A stretch of 64,000 nt of DNA, taken from the NCBI GenBank assembly GCA_010093605.1, contig MU004191.1:489832-553831 (forward strand), read 5' to 3'. The notes beneath the pieces were generated by a model. It was not told the DNA's origin. It saw nothing but the letters and a program-made list of their open reading frames with translations, and did no database searches. Position 1 is the first letter of the stretch; the number at the start of each line of letters is the position of its first letter. Shown here one piece after another: positions 21,410 to 33,068 of the stretch. This DNA is from Lophium mytilinum. Its lineage: Eukaryota > Ascomycota > Dothideomycetes > Mytilinidiales > Mytilinidiaceae. Made by a program: the position numbers and the translations under genes.

Positions 21410-23372
21410 TTATCTCGGGATAAAGCACTTCAACCACCCATTCAACGCATCCGTAAAGTACTTCCGACTCACGCTCCCCGGCGCAAACGTCGTCCTGAAA
21501 TCAAAACAATGCTCCGCGCCGCTCATCACATACCCGAAGATCTTCTCGGTCGCAGTGCTCTCCCCACACTTCGGCGCCGCCTGGAACGTCGCGGGGTGCG
21601 GCGCGAAAGACTCGCCGGATAAGGGGGAGAGGGTGCGCCAGGGGTCGAACTCGCCGCCGGACCAGTAGACGTTGGAGGGGCGGATGTGCCAGCCGCCGAA
21701 GTGGGCGTTGGTCTTCTCGACGGCGGGCCATTCGGGGAGGAGGGTGCGCGGGAAGTTGGGGAATTGGCGGTGGCAGATGTCGCGTTGGTGGGAGAGGGAG
21801 TTGTATCTGGAGACGAGTTGGTGGGCGCCTATGTTGGCGGATTGGAGGAAGCCTAGGAGAAGGGTTGGTTAGTAATGTTGCTTTTGGGAGTAATGTTGCT
21901 TTTGGGCGTAATGTTGCTTTTGGGAGTAATGTTGCTTTTGGGAGTAATGTTGCTTTTAGGAGTAATGGGAGTAATGGGAGTAATGGGAGTAATGGGAGTA
22001 ATGGGAGTAATAGGAGTAATGGGAGTAATAGGAGTAAAAGCAGTAAAACGAGTAAAAGCGGTAATGGGAGTAAAAGCAGTAAAGGGTGTGAAAGCAGCAA
22101 TAGGAGTAAAAGAACTGAATCGAGTGAAATAAATATGAGCTTACCCCACTGCGTGCAGTACTGCCAGGTCCACGAGATAGAGGCCGGATCCTCGAAGCGC
22201 AGATTAAGGTTGCAATCACCCTCCGTAGTCGCCGACCCGGAGCAGTTCGTTGTCATGTACGAGTTGACCATGTTCACAAACGGAGGGTAGGAAGCCCAAC
22301 GGGCGACGGTATACTTAGCGCCCTTGCTGGCAGCCCATCCTGCTGCGGGGGCAGTCGTCTTAGTTGTCGGGTCAGACTCGATCCAGTCACAAAAAGATCG
22401 GAGACCTGATGGGCCACCCTCCATGCCATAGGACTGCCAGAGATAGAAGGGGGTGGAGAGAGCATCAGCGAAGGTCGGGTTTGTGTTATTTCCTGCTCCG
22501 AGGCCGAGGAAGCTTTCTTTGAGTGCTGCTGAGGCAGATGGGGTCTCCATGACTTTGTCCATGTAGTTGATGGCAGCTCTGATGTCCTTGGTGCAATTGC
22601 CCCAGCCGTACGCGTTCATGCCGCGCCAGACGGGCTCGAAATAGACGGACATGTCGTTCCTAGCCTCTACGGGCGCGGATGATGCATAGGAGGCGTAGAT
22701 GGTCTCTGGGTAGAACTTGCGCACGAAAGCGGCACGCATACCGGGGTAAGACCCCCCCACGAAGATCCAGGGCGTTTTGTCCGGAGTAAGTGTGGCGTTG
22801 ATATCTGCTCTCTTGAACTGCTTGGCGAAGGCTGGGATGTCGGCCAAAGCCTGTTCGGCGGTGAGGTAGGTGAAGTCTTCAGGTTTGGTGTCTAGATCAA
22901 TCGTGACGGGGGCCGATTTTCCATAGTAGCGGTGCTCCCAGACTATGCCAATGCCGCCATGCGAGTCCACAATCTGCTTGAAGAATGAAGTCGGGTCCTG
23001 CAGTCTGAACAAGGCACTGCTCGTTGCATCCGCCTCGCCAACATCGTAGATAAACACAGGTCCGCCCGGCTTGTATCCGGACTCGGCAACCCAGAATCGG
23101 TTCTTGAACGTCTTGGGTGCGCCATAACCGGAATGAAAGTGGTCTAAAGGTAGGTCGACAAACTCCTCGACAATGGTTTCGGCGGCAGCTGCAGGTGTCT
23201 TCACGGCGGCCTTGGTATTGTCGTCGGGTAGCCGCATCGGAGTGCCGTCGGGTAAAAGCCCCATGTCGGCCATGTGTTGAAATCTATTGCTCAACCCGCC
23301 GCCGAGAGCGTTGACGGGCACGCTGTGGAGAATAGACAAGGTGAACAGACATATCGAAAGAATGGAAGGCAT
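21410..23372 (-). CDS. Serine peptidase family S28 (Pro-X carboxypeptidase / dipeptidyl peptidase II-like), secreted
   Basis: Exons 22145-23372 and 21410-21852 give 556 residues. It begins with a signal peptide (MPSILSICLFTLSILHS), so it is secreted or vacuolar, cleaving proline-containing peptides. The S28 catalytic set is complete: Ser208 in FVGGSYPGMRA, Asp479 in YWSGGEFDPW, and His524 in MSGAEHCFD. Also typical are GGPVFIYDVGEAD and WEHRYYGKS. Several N-glycosylation sequons and Cys residues fit an extracellular enzyme. The single intron (21853-22144, 292 nt) is unusually long for this window and filled by a tandem repeat. Its splice sites are clean (GTAAGC donor, CTAG acceptor) and the join restores QYCTQWGFLQSAN. 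A later Met was chosen over an in-frame one 63 nt upstream because it begins the signal peptide. Confidence 0.92.
21871..22119. repeat. Intronic minisatellite, 18-nt and 9-nt units
   Basis: Inside the S28 intron. Five 18-nt units (AGTAATGTTGCTTTTGGG on the plus strand) start at 21871, 21889, 21907, 21925 and 21943, followed from 21961 by at least a dozen 9-nt units (AGTAATGGG and variants AGTAATAGG, AGTAAAAGC). The whole array keeps a 9-nt register, so the longer unit is a two-step variant of the shorter. Confidence 0.9.
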
Positions 23373-24934
23373 TATGGAAACGAATGAAAGACTGTAGATA
23401 CACTGCAATATATCTCGCAAGGAAGACTCGACCAACTTGCTAAAACCTTGAAAATTGGGGGAAGAGAAGACCTGAGAAAGGGAGACGCGCAGAGAAGAGC
23501 CGCATAGTGGGCTACCTGGGTTACCGGGTCTATATATGCTGGACTGCCTGGAAGCTCAATTGCTCCGTCCAAGATGCTGTTAGTAGGGTTTCCTGTTGTC
23601 ATCTAGTCGGCGCCATGTTTCGGTCCCAGTAATGGCATGTCCCTGAATAGCTGCCTATCACAGCAGCGATCATCCGCCGCTGTGCCCGGAAGTCACCTTC
23701 CACAAGGACGTTAAATGCCCGGATGTGAGGGCAGGAGGTTGTGGAACTTGAGGCCGAAAGCACCGCTAAGCGCGAGACGACAACGAGGTGCCTCTTCGGG
23801 CTTAGCGTGACCGGCCCTCAGAGTGCTGTGAGCCACACACAATCGTCCGGCACTGCCTTTGCCTCTACCAAAGCTCCATGTCGTGAAATTGCGGCGGAGC
23901 GGTACCCAGCGAATTAGGAAACCCGTCATCTAGAGAAGATCTTCTTGCGGAAGCTTCCATCTTTCCATCCATCTGGGTCATATATTCTAGCGTACCAAGA
24001 TTGATGGACCTTCCCAGGTCGCGTTCGTAGCACGACGATACCACGCTGCTTCGTGTCCTCCAGGAACAACTCAGCACAAGATATGTTTGTGCAGCCGAGA
24101 CTATTCTATGGGATCACTGCAATCCGTTTTCGGAAGACGGGCTTCTTTCCGTGCGCCGATTGGTTTTCACTTGACTTCGCCTCGTATTATACTTATACAC
24201 TTAAACTTCCGCTGGTGAGTCTGCAAACGTCGCTCATGTCAGATTCCCTGGTCATGAAAGCTGCATCAAGAAGCAGTGAAAAACATTGCAAAGTCAATGC
24301 TCTCGAGCGTTCTCCTTACTGGTAATCTGCTATGTGATATTTACTCAAAATCTCCGCCTCGAGAGCACACACAGACTGATTCGCCTTTCTTTTGTCCTTC
24401 GCATATCGGTTCCGCATATCGGTTCCGCACATCCCCGCATGAGCGTGATATCTGGGGTTGATTTCATCCGACGGAGATCCTTCGAGCACGCGAGGGATCT
24501 ATGTAACATCAAAATGCTTTTCGAACCGCATGATCACGGCACTATCAATGCCGTGATTACCCGGGGAAACAGCCCTTTCAAAGATGGAAAGGTTAAGATT
24601 GATTGTTTTGCATTTCAGCTTCATGCTCATACAAGGTAGTAGCTGTTGCCACCGCTAACACCATTCAGACTTACCACAACGCCCCAAAAAACCACAAACC
24701 ATCCCACAAAGATTCGGCCTACGCCAGCTCTGTACAAACATACGTCTCAGCGGCGCCATGCCCAAAGCCAACGAACGTCACTATGTTGTCTGTACCACGT
24801 CGGTAGGCCCTCTACCAAAAGGCACTAGGAGTTATAGTCTAGCAGCCATTCCCGTCGTGCTATCAAACTTAGTAGACTGCTAGCATGTTAGCACAATCCC
24901 AAAAACCTCCGCAATGGATAGAAAGAATACTCAC
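23373..24934. other. Intergenic region
   Basis: Apart from the S28 promoter, no supported gene. The part near 24640-24934 may include the 3' end of the decayed gene at 24935-25217. Confidence 0.45.
23531..23536 (-). promoter_or_regulatory. TATA box of the S28 peptidase gene
   Basis: TATATA about 160 nt upstream of the start codon at 23372, in the minus-strand orientation. Confidence 0.4.
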
Positions 24935-25217
24935 CCATACACACCACTCCCTGACTCCAGCTAGTCCACACGCCCGTCGCATCCACCGCCACGTCCTGCG
25001 TCTTTGCCACCGTCAACCCGACTGCATCGCGGTATCAGAACTGCCGCCCCTCCTGCGACACAGCGAAGACGTAGCCCGGGTCGCAGCTCAGCGAGCAGGG
25101 GCCGTCTTGGTCGATGCATCCAACCCCAAGAACTTGAGGGGAAATGCATTAGGGTCCTACGGAAGTTCTATGCACCTTTTTCGAGAGCCACTCCCCCAAG
25201 TCATAGGCTCCAGTTGA
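24935..25217 (-). pseudogene. Probable pseudogene of a Cys-containing secreted-type protein
   Basis: The minus strand holds protein-like segments in neighbouring frames: TGAYDLGEWLSKKVHRTS, then PNAFPLKFLG, then VGCIDQDGPCSLSCDPGYVF, and VGLTVAKTQDVAVDATGVW through VVCM, which ends at a good splice donor (GGTGAGTAT). Reading through needs two compensating frame changes near 25120-25160 and crosses an in-frame TGA at 25035-25037. The Cys spacing (GCIDQDGPCSLSCDPGYVF) looks like a small disulfide-rich extracellular module. I cannot name the family. It may instead be a live gene with introns I could not place. Confidence 0.35.
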
Positions 25218-26047
25218 GTGAACTCGTGATCAACGAAGAAAAATTCAAATACGCTCCAAATTCTCCGCGCCATATCACGAGATAAACACGTGGAGAAGAT
25301 CCTGTAAATCTATCGAGGGTATAAAAGGTCCGTCTGCTTCGTCTTCCTGTCTTCATCGAGGTTGGGGGCCATTCCTACACGAGTTCGTCAATACGAGCCA
25401 TATTCTATACCCATGGAGTGGCGGGTGGTGGAGTGTTCAAAACTTGACCGCCATGCCGCGCCATGGGGTCGGCGGAGCGACTCGCGGGACGCAACTTACA
25501 GTGGAGTGTGGATGTTGAGGCTGGCGGCATCCGGGCTATTTGATGATGATTATAATCTATCGTTGTGAAGCTAACGAGCATGAGAGATAACAGGTGATGG
25601 TTTGAAACGGAAATATTATGTGATTGAGAGATTTTTGAGCAATAGGAGGGGGTGACCAATAGTAGTTCGATTTAAAAGCTCTAGAAGTTCCAGCATGATG
25701 CAGCACTCTAGCAACGCTAGTCGCATTCCTTCACCATGTCTTCTGCTCTAGCGAGCAGGCCTCCACATGGGTGCGTAGTGTCGATATTTTTTACGCCCGC
25801 TTACGCCATCTTCAACGATGGTGGCTTGCTCTAACGTCTATCATCCGGGTAGATATATGTGCGTTTCGCGAAGCTGTACCTTCTCCGTCCAAGGGTGGCC
25901 AACTTTGGTACGAATTCCTTGTCATGCATAAGTGTGCGAGACAAAAGCACCTTAATCTCTTAGCCACATCTTCAACACTGCGATTCTAGTTCTCAGGTGT
26001 CAGTAAACTATAAAAGCCCTACCATCACCCATCGTCAACACCCAACT
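25218..26047. other. Intergenic region
   Basis: Contains a TATAAAAGG sequence on the plus strand at about 25319-25327 with no convincing gene after it (the longest following ATG frame is 51 codons). Otherwise nothing recognised. Confidence 0.45.
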
Positions 26048-27989
26048 TCACTCTTTTTCGGCACTAATCCTCCCCACACCCGTCATCGACAGCCTCCTCT
26101 CCTCCTCAAAAAGAGCCTTCGGTCCCACATAACCCCTCTTACTCTTCCAAATCCACCAAAGCCCCACAAAGATCGTCACCCCGCCGGTGATAAGACAGGA
26201 GTAATTCATGCTAACCGCACTGACCGGCAGCGAATACGGAAAGCAGAAGATAACCACAAAGACGACGATATACGCGCTAGCAACCCCCAGAACCACGTAC
26301 GCAACCGAATCCGGCATCCAAAACGGGCCCGGCACAACATTTGCGCGGCGGGTCAGCGCGTGGGGAAGGATGGCGGCGAGGTACGAGAGCGTGGATAGGA
26401 CGACGAAAGACCCAACGAAGGCGTTGAAGGCTGTAGAGTTGCCTACGTAGATGCAGCCCAGGACCGTGCAGATGCAACCGCAGACTAGTGTTGCGTTGAA
26501 CGGGTTCTTATGGGTCGGGGAAATGCGTCCAACGAACCCGCTGAACGGCGTCGCGTCGTCACGCGCAAGTGTCCAGAGCATGCGGCCTGAAGTGATGTAG
26601 GTGCCTATGCAGGTGCACATTGTGGGGAAGAAGATGACGAGAAGGAGCCCCAGTGAACCGCCGCGGGTCGTGGTGGCCTGGCGGTAGACTTCGGCGAGGG
26701 GGAATGTGTAGGGGGCGCTCAGTATAGAGTCGAGATCGCCGATAGCGTAAAAGATGGCGATCATGTAGAAGAAGGCTGTGACTAGGCCGACAACCATTTG
26801 AGCGGCAATGGCCTTTGGAATGTTGACTCTTGGATGCGGTAGCTCTTCGGCGAGATGGGTGACACAGTCTGGTGTGCCGACGGCGTAAGCACCGTTGAGC
26901 ATTCCCGCAAGGAAGACAAATCCGTCGCTGGTATAGCCGGTCTGGTTTGACCAGTCGCGCCAGACGAAGGCAGATGGGGCGTGGCCGGTTCCTTTTGTGC
27001 TGGGCATGATGGCGCAGACGAGAATAGTGATAAGGACGCCAGCAATAATGAAGAAGAGGCCAACGTTCGATATGTATGGAAGAGCGCGGTTGGCGAAGAG
27101 TACGGTTGCGCAACATAGCCAAGTCACAATAAGGTACGTGACGAAGACGTGCCACCGCTCGGGAACATATTCGGGGTGGAAAAGGCCCCACATACTGGTG
27201 AGCTGGTTTGAAATGATGAGAGACATGGAAGCGCTTCCAAAGATCCAGGCGCAGGCATTCCACCTATGTAGATCAGTCAGATGAACGACCTTGACTGATA
27301 ACGGTAGTATCAGAAGGAATGAATAGAGAGCCCCCGCTGTCTCGAATGAGAATTGGTCGTTAGAGGGCCTGACACAGAAGCTACAAGGGTTCGTTCGATG
27401 ACTTCGACATTTCAAGCTGTGTTCCGAAAGACTACGATACGAAGTAACTGCACCGATAAAGAAAGAGTATTGAAAAACATCACTCACCATCCAGCAAACC
27501 AGCTGGCTGCTCGCCCATACTTCGGTCCCGCAGTAATCGAAGCAAAGTGATACACACCACCGGAAGATGGAATGGCAGACGACAACTCAGCAATGCACGC
27601 TGCGATGAGCCAGTAGAATAAAGATACGGCGAGGCTGTGAACCCCTTATCAACATATGCTAATGATCGACTCTCTGAAGTTACTCACAACTCGTATATCA
27701 CGCCTGGTGGACCGCCGTTGTATATAGCTATAACCTTTCTACATATTAGAACTGTATAATAAGAAGTATTTCGCGATCAAGAATAGGGATTGAAACTCAC
27801 GATACTCCCACCAAGAGCCGCCCACGTATTGCCAGTGCAGATGCCCACGGCGCAGATACTTAGTAAGCTGAAGTTCCGATCCAGCTCCTGTGCGTGTCCA
27901 GAGGCATTGACGACTTCGCCTACGCCCACAACTCCTGCTTCTTCGGCAACATACTCAGGCGTTGTACCGGCTTCCTTGTTCTTCTCCAT
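26048..27989 (-). CDS. APC-family permease (fungal choline/GABA/amino-acid transporter type)
   Basis: Four exons (27801-27989, 27688-27734, 27488-27634, 26048-27263) give 532 residues with about 12 hydrophobic membrane segments: a plasma-membrane amino-acid/choline-type permease. Family signs are the N-terminal GICTGNTWAALGGSI, the segment YNGGPPGVIYEF, AELSSAIPSSGGVYHFAS, and the long conserved piece GTPDCVTHLAEELPHPR followed by NIPKAI. Introns 1 and 2 are 66 and 53 nt. Intron 3 (27264-27487, 224 nt) is long and partly open, but family alignment (FAGW then WNACAWIFG) supports removing it all. The start at 27989 fits a cytosolic polar N-terminus; an in-frame codon at 28049 would add 20 residues. 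The substrate cannot be set from sequence alone. Confidence 0.85.
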
Positions 27990-28899
27990 GCCGCTGACTC
28001 TCGTTGTGAGAATCCGATGAGACGACTGTTTGGAAATATAATTCTTCAATGTCGATACCCATACAAGAGACGCCGTGAGCTCGCGCGGTATGAAATGGCT
28101 CTGATGTGATAAGACGTGGTAGAAAGAGATGTTTTCTAGGGCCTACGTGCTTGGGCTGGTATGACGAGACGCAGAATGAGAAACACAGCGCAGCAAGGCC
28201 TACATATGCTCAACTCGAATTACATAGGGCCACCTACAATCTACCACTAGGATGTGGACGCGGGGGCGGCATCATACCGTTGTCTGGCGTATCGATCGTA
28301 TGCAGCAGGAAATCCCGAGAGGGCGGAGAACAGGCGTTTCATACTGATAAGAGAGGTGTTGTGATATCAAGTAGGATACCAGGTGGCTCTGACGTTAATC
28401 TATTGGCAATGGACGGGGCCTTGCATGGGTTGGGATACAGTGTAATGGCTGTGCGTAATGGAAGAAGTGCCGAGTTCTGATATGCCGGGTTTGAGATCTG
28501 ACGTCCGTGAGCTTGATTAGAGCTAAGACTAAGGTTGGTTTTACACTAAATGTAGTTTGTCATTCAAAAGGACGACGGTATCTTGGTACTCATTACTACT
28601 TTATACAAGTGCTACCCGTATTCAGGCTTTGGAGTCATGCGATTGCATGTAGTGTTCAAATTTGAACATTTGTATTTCGAGTAGCTCTCAATGCCCTACC
28701 ATACACCCACCGGCACGCCGATGCGCCAAATTTTAATACAGTTGTAGCTAGAAGTCAAAATCGTACCTGTAAAACCCCGATGATGCTGTTATGAGAGCCT
28801 CTCCATTATCAGCGTCCCCATTCTCCCCCAAAAGTGGTCCAACCTAGCGCGAGCCAGTGATTTCTATGCGTCAATTTCATGCCACTCGTTCCGCCGCTT
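27990..28899. other. Intergenic region
   Basis: A 124-codon open frame at 28106-28480 begins with GTG and shows no family traits, so it was not called. Nothing else seen. Confidence 0.45.
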
Positions 28900-29764
28900 T
28901 CAAACCGTCCGCATCTCGGTATTGCCCTCCTCGACCTCGACCTCGCCAATCTTTCGTTTCGCGGGAGTCGTCGTCTCACCAGCCTCATCATCGGCATCGC
29001 CTTCTGTCCACTCCACTACCTCCCACTCCACCCTCACGCTCCCATCCCTAGACACATGTCCACCTTTCTGCTTCTTGAACTTCCCCAGCCTCGTATCCTC
29101 CACCAGCTCCTCAAACCAGGGTGTACCTCTAGCCCGTTCTGCTTGCACCACTGTCCTCTCGCCTTGCCCTTGACCACCTATCACACCCACCGCCTCCTCA
29201 TCGCTGCTATCTCCGGGTAGGTACCCCAGCTCGCCCAGTACCTCCTGGTCCTCGTCCAGCAGACTGCCCACTGTAAGCAGGATATGCTCTGCGTCCTCAC
29301 GGGTGCGCTCGTGCCAGCTCGTCAGCTGCGTGCCGCAGTAGCCGCAAAACTGACGACGAGAGTGCGCGCTCGAGAAGGGCGATGTGAAGGTACGTTGGAT
29401 GCTTGTGTGAGTCTCGTCGGGGAATTGTGCAAAGGTAGCACTATGGAACCAGGAAAGAGGGACGCGGAGCCATAGTGTGAGCGGACTGGCTTGTTGGTGG
29501 CCTGATGGTCGCACGTTAGCCGATTGATGCTATGAAAAGTCTGCAGACCTGGCCGGAGCTCTGAGACATGATACGGGGAGCTCGGTGTGCTTCATAATGG
29601 GCATTGTCATGGCTTAGGAGGTTTTTGGTTTGGAGGGACTGGAACTTACGGGACGCGCTGCTGTTGTCGTATCTCAATTCCGCAAGCTGGGCGGATTGCG
29701 CCGGAATCTCGACGATGAAGCGAAACCGCCCACAGCCGCAAGACCCTCGAAGGGCGCGATCCAT
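28900..29764 (-). CDS. GFA/CENP-V domain zinc protein
   Basis: Exons 29650-29764 and 28900-29501 (intron 148 nt) give 238 residues. The GFA (glutathione-dependent formaldehyde-activating)/CENP-V fold binds zinc through paired Cys: here C9-G-C11 in RGSCGCGRFRF, and C91/C94 in QFCGYCGTQ. The segment between (PLTLWLRVPLSWF, then FPDETHTSIQRTF) fits the fungal members. The C-terminal half (ELGYLPGDSSDEE, and a Lys/Glu-rich tail) is outside the domain and partly disordered. The exact substrate is unknown; formaldehyde activity is not implied for fungal paralogues. The donor GTAAGTTCC and the acceptor CATCAG restore ASRHQQASPL. Confidence 0.78.
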
Positions 29765-30882
29765 GGTTCTGGTCGAGGTGGTGTGACGATCAATGTGAGG
29801 TCAATGTAAGTGAGGCGGGTGGACCGGTTGAGCGAGGGGAAGAAGTTGAGGTCGTCGGAAGCACCCGGATTTGTGTAAATGATGTAGTTGTGAAGGAGGG
29901 ACTAGCGCGGAGGGGTCGCGATGGAGGTGAATCAGTTCGGAGGTGCTGGAAGTTTCGCTGATTTGTTACGCGTCTCAAAATTGGTGCAGGGGCCACTTTG
30001 ATCGACCCGCGTGGACGCATTCAGCAAGCGTTAAGGTTCAAGAAGTGGAATTAGCTGCTTATGAGCAATAAATCAGTGAGAGAGGTAAGAAACGAAAACA
30101 CTGAGGGCTTGAAGACTTATAAACCGTGTAATGGAGAAACTTAATAATCCGCTCACGTAGAGGACAATTGGTCAAAGCCTGCAGATTCGTGACAGCACTG
30201 GAACGTCACTTCTATTAGAAAGTACTAGCTCACTAAATTACTACTACTCCACACACTATGTAAGAAAGGCTGGTACCTTGAAGTAATGAGTTAATAATGA
30301 ACCGCAGTATGAAAATGTTTCAATTGAGCTCTTAACCGTATTGCATCTCGCCTACTTTTCTACTGACGTACGTACCAAGTAGCGGAGGTAGTGGACAGTA
30401 AAGTTTTTTTATCTCGACGCTATTCTATACCTTCACGATCCCTTACAGCGCAATAGTGATACCAGTAACTTACCAGTAAAGAACCAAAAGTTTAGCAAAG
30501 CATGACTCCCCTACCACACGAAAGCCTAGCCGTCAACGACGCGAATGAAGCATTGTCGGCACAAATATCTCACTACTCGGACTGCCCTCTTATTCGCCCT
30601 ATACACTATAATGAGCATTCTAGCTGGCAGGTAGTCCATGACATCCCGAGGGTGATTAGGAACTCCGCGAACGATTGGAAAATCTGGACATGTGTATAAA
30701 TTTGTCCACAAAGTAAAACAGCGGTCACCAGGGAGGGAACGAAGATGAAATTAAATGTTTCTCTAGCACCAAGGCATATGTACATCGAGACCAAGACTCT
30801 TTAGCAGCCCTGCTGCGCTCTGAAGCAAGCAGTCTACACAAAAGAAACGCAGTGACACTCCATCGGCCGCTAATCCGAACGC
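29765..30882. other. Intergenic region
   Basis: No gene recognised. Several TA-rich segments between 30040 and 30480, no repeat match found in the window. Confidence 0.5.
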
Positions 30883-33068
30883 TTAGAAATTCATTATATC
30901 TGCAGTTCTCGTTAGCATCATGAACACACGTATCATTGGGTCCCGTCTTCAACTCACCTCTACCGAAAAGCGCCCGCTTCGTCCAGTCCATTGCCAACAA
31001 TATCCTCGTCCTCAGACTAACGCTTTGTGCAAAGTACACGCTTCGCCATAGATACACAGCAATGAGCCCACCGCCGAAGTTGAATCCTTTGAAACCAGTA
31101 TCGAAAACGGCAGCATTCCCAACATAGGCCAAGCTACCAAGGTGCTTGTACTCGAAAGCCTTGTAGACTGCGTCGTCCAAATCGCCGTAATTCATTTCGT
31201 TCAGCTTCATCCCTGGCGCGGCTTGCGCTAGTTTGCTGAACTTCTTGCCTAGATATTGACCCTGCTGGTGGGCGCGTTGAGCCGTTGCAGGGAGAGACGT
31301 GAGCTTGGAATCGATTTGCATGAGGAGTTCGCGGAGCTCGCCGAAATCAAGCGTGCCGCTCTGGTCTTTGTCGTAAACTGCGAAGAGCCTGTCGAGGCGT
31401 CGTAGATGGTCAGCAGCTTGTGGGAACCGTGACTTCACGCGTTTAGCCACAGCGCGCCAGTCGTTGTATGTTATGGCCATCTCTTCGGGATTCTTGCCTT
31501 TCTCCCAGGCTAATGTGCGTAGGAACGTGACGATGTGGTCCGAGATGTTGTTTTGCACGGTGCTACAATCACCGATGGCATAGACATCGCCGAGGGGGGA
31601 CCCGGCTAGACGAAGATGGGTGTCAGTCTCGAGGGCATGCTTGTTGTTTTGACCATCTAATTTCCCGGCTAAGCGTTGACAAAATTCGGTTTGGGACACA
31701 CCAGTTGACCAAAGACAGAATCCCATCGGTAGTTCCTTCGTGACTATTTTGCCTTCCTCGTTCTTTTGCGAGAACAAGATCTTGTTTTCTTGTACCTCTT
31801 TGACGCGCGCATTGGTAAGGATGTCGACTTCATCGTGAGCGAAATGTTTTTCGGCGTATTCAGATAAAGCCTCATCATAAGTGTTGAGAATGTGGCCTCG
31901 ACTCTGGATTACGTGAACAGAGATCTCATTGCGAAGAATCTTGGGAAAGTAATGCGACAAGTCCTCGTTGAGCATGTCGAAAAGCTCCGCAGCGAACTCT
32001 ACACCCGTCGGCCCTCCGCCACATACTACGAATGATAACAAACGTCGTCGTTCTTCGTCGGAAGTTGTGGGAAGACACGCGCTTTCAAGGTTTCGGACTA
32101 CGGCGTTTCGTATGAGGCGAGCGTCGCTGATGTCTTTGAGAAAGTGGCAATATTCAAGGCCTTTGACACCGTGCGGGTTGGTAACGGAGCCTGGCCCTAT
32201 TAGTACGAGAGCTTCTAAAAGATGAAGTCTTGCGCTTACCAACTCCAATGATGAGTTTGTCGTAGGGCAGATAGAAATGCTGCTTCGTTCCGTCCGGGCC
32301 AATGGCAGAGACTTCAACCAACTTTGCAGCCATGTCCACGTCCTCAGCCATTGCCTTCAAGAAGTGGCCGTGAACCTTGCGCACTATCCTTCTGATTGGC
32401 TCTACCAAAGATCGAAGTTCCAATGTGCCCACAGTAGCGGATGGTAGCATGGGGGTGAAGAGGAAGTGATTTGAGGGCGAAACTACAACGACATGATAGT
32501 CGTTGGGGTTCAGCGTCTTCAAAAGCGCTACACTTCCCCAGCCAGTACCGAGTATAACCAGCTTTGGCTTGTGTTTTTGGCCTATCATCTCTGGGCAGTC
32601 ATCGTCATCCACAAAATGCTCTGCGATAGGGAGATTTTTAGGCCCGCCTCTTCTTGGATGGAGGGCATACTCAGAGACGGGGATGTCCTCTGCCGCGGGG
32701 TCTTCCTTATATGTGGTGGCGTCGTAGATGAAGAAAGCCACAACGAATCCACCACTTATCGCAACGAAGAATCCAAAAGCAGCGGCAGTCCGGTAGATAA
32801 GTCGTAGAAATCGGGATCTAGGTTGTGGTAGAGGTTTTGTTGTCACGGATCGGGAGAAGAATGTGCTTCCAAGCTTCCAATTGAGGGCGGTGCGAAGCTT
32901 GGTGGAGGGTGTGGGGAGAGGACGCTTTGGGGTCTCTGGGGGCCCTCCATTGCTACAGGATAACCGCACGGACAAGACAGAGCCGGTGCTTCTCAAGTTC
33001 CTAGTGTTCCTGAATGCTGATCGTGCTGGAGAGCGAGTGGACAGGCGAACCGACTGCCGTAGCAGCAT
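30883..33068 (-). CDS. External alternative NADH:ubiquinone oxidoreductase with EF-hand
   Basis: Exons 32240-33068, 30958-32196 and 30883-30899 (introns 43 and 58 nt) give 694 residues. It is a rotenone-insensitive type II NADH dehydrogenase facing the intermembrane space. It has a long basic mitochondrial presequence, one membrane segment (residues ~92-114), a first dinucleotide fold (VILGTGWGSVALLK, ~171-184, FAD), and a second (FVVCGGGPTGVEFAAEL, ~332-348, NADH). A canonical EF-hand loop, DKDQSGTLDFGE, sits at 552-563 and marks the calcium-regulated NDE1/NDB class, as in Neurospora. The C-terminal amphipathic ubiquinone/membrane region (GGGLIAVYLWRSVYF) is present. The last exon is only 17 nt and supplies the final residues DIMNF before the stop; without it the frame would run on into sequence lacking conservation. 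Confidence 0.93.

Noticed and set aside
25319-25568. TATAAAAGG followed by a short ATG frame
   Set aside because: The frame is only 51 codons with no protein-like features; a good TATA sequence alone does not make a gene.
28106-28480. 124-codon open frame downstream of the permease promoter
   Set aside because: It begins with GTG, has no conserved motif, and its composition is close to random.
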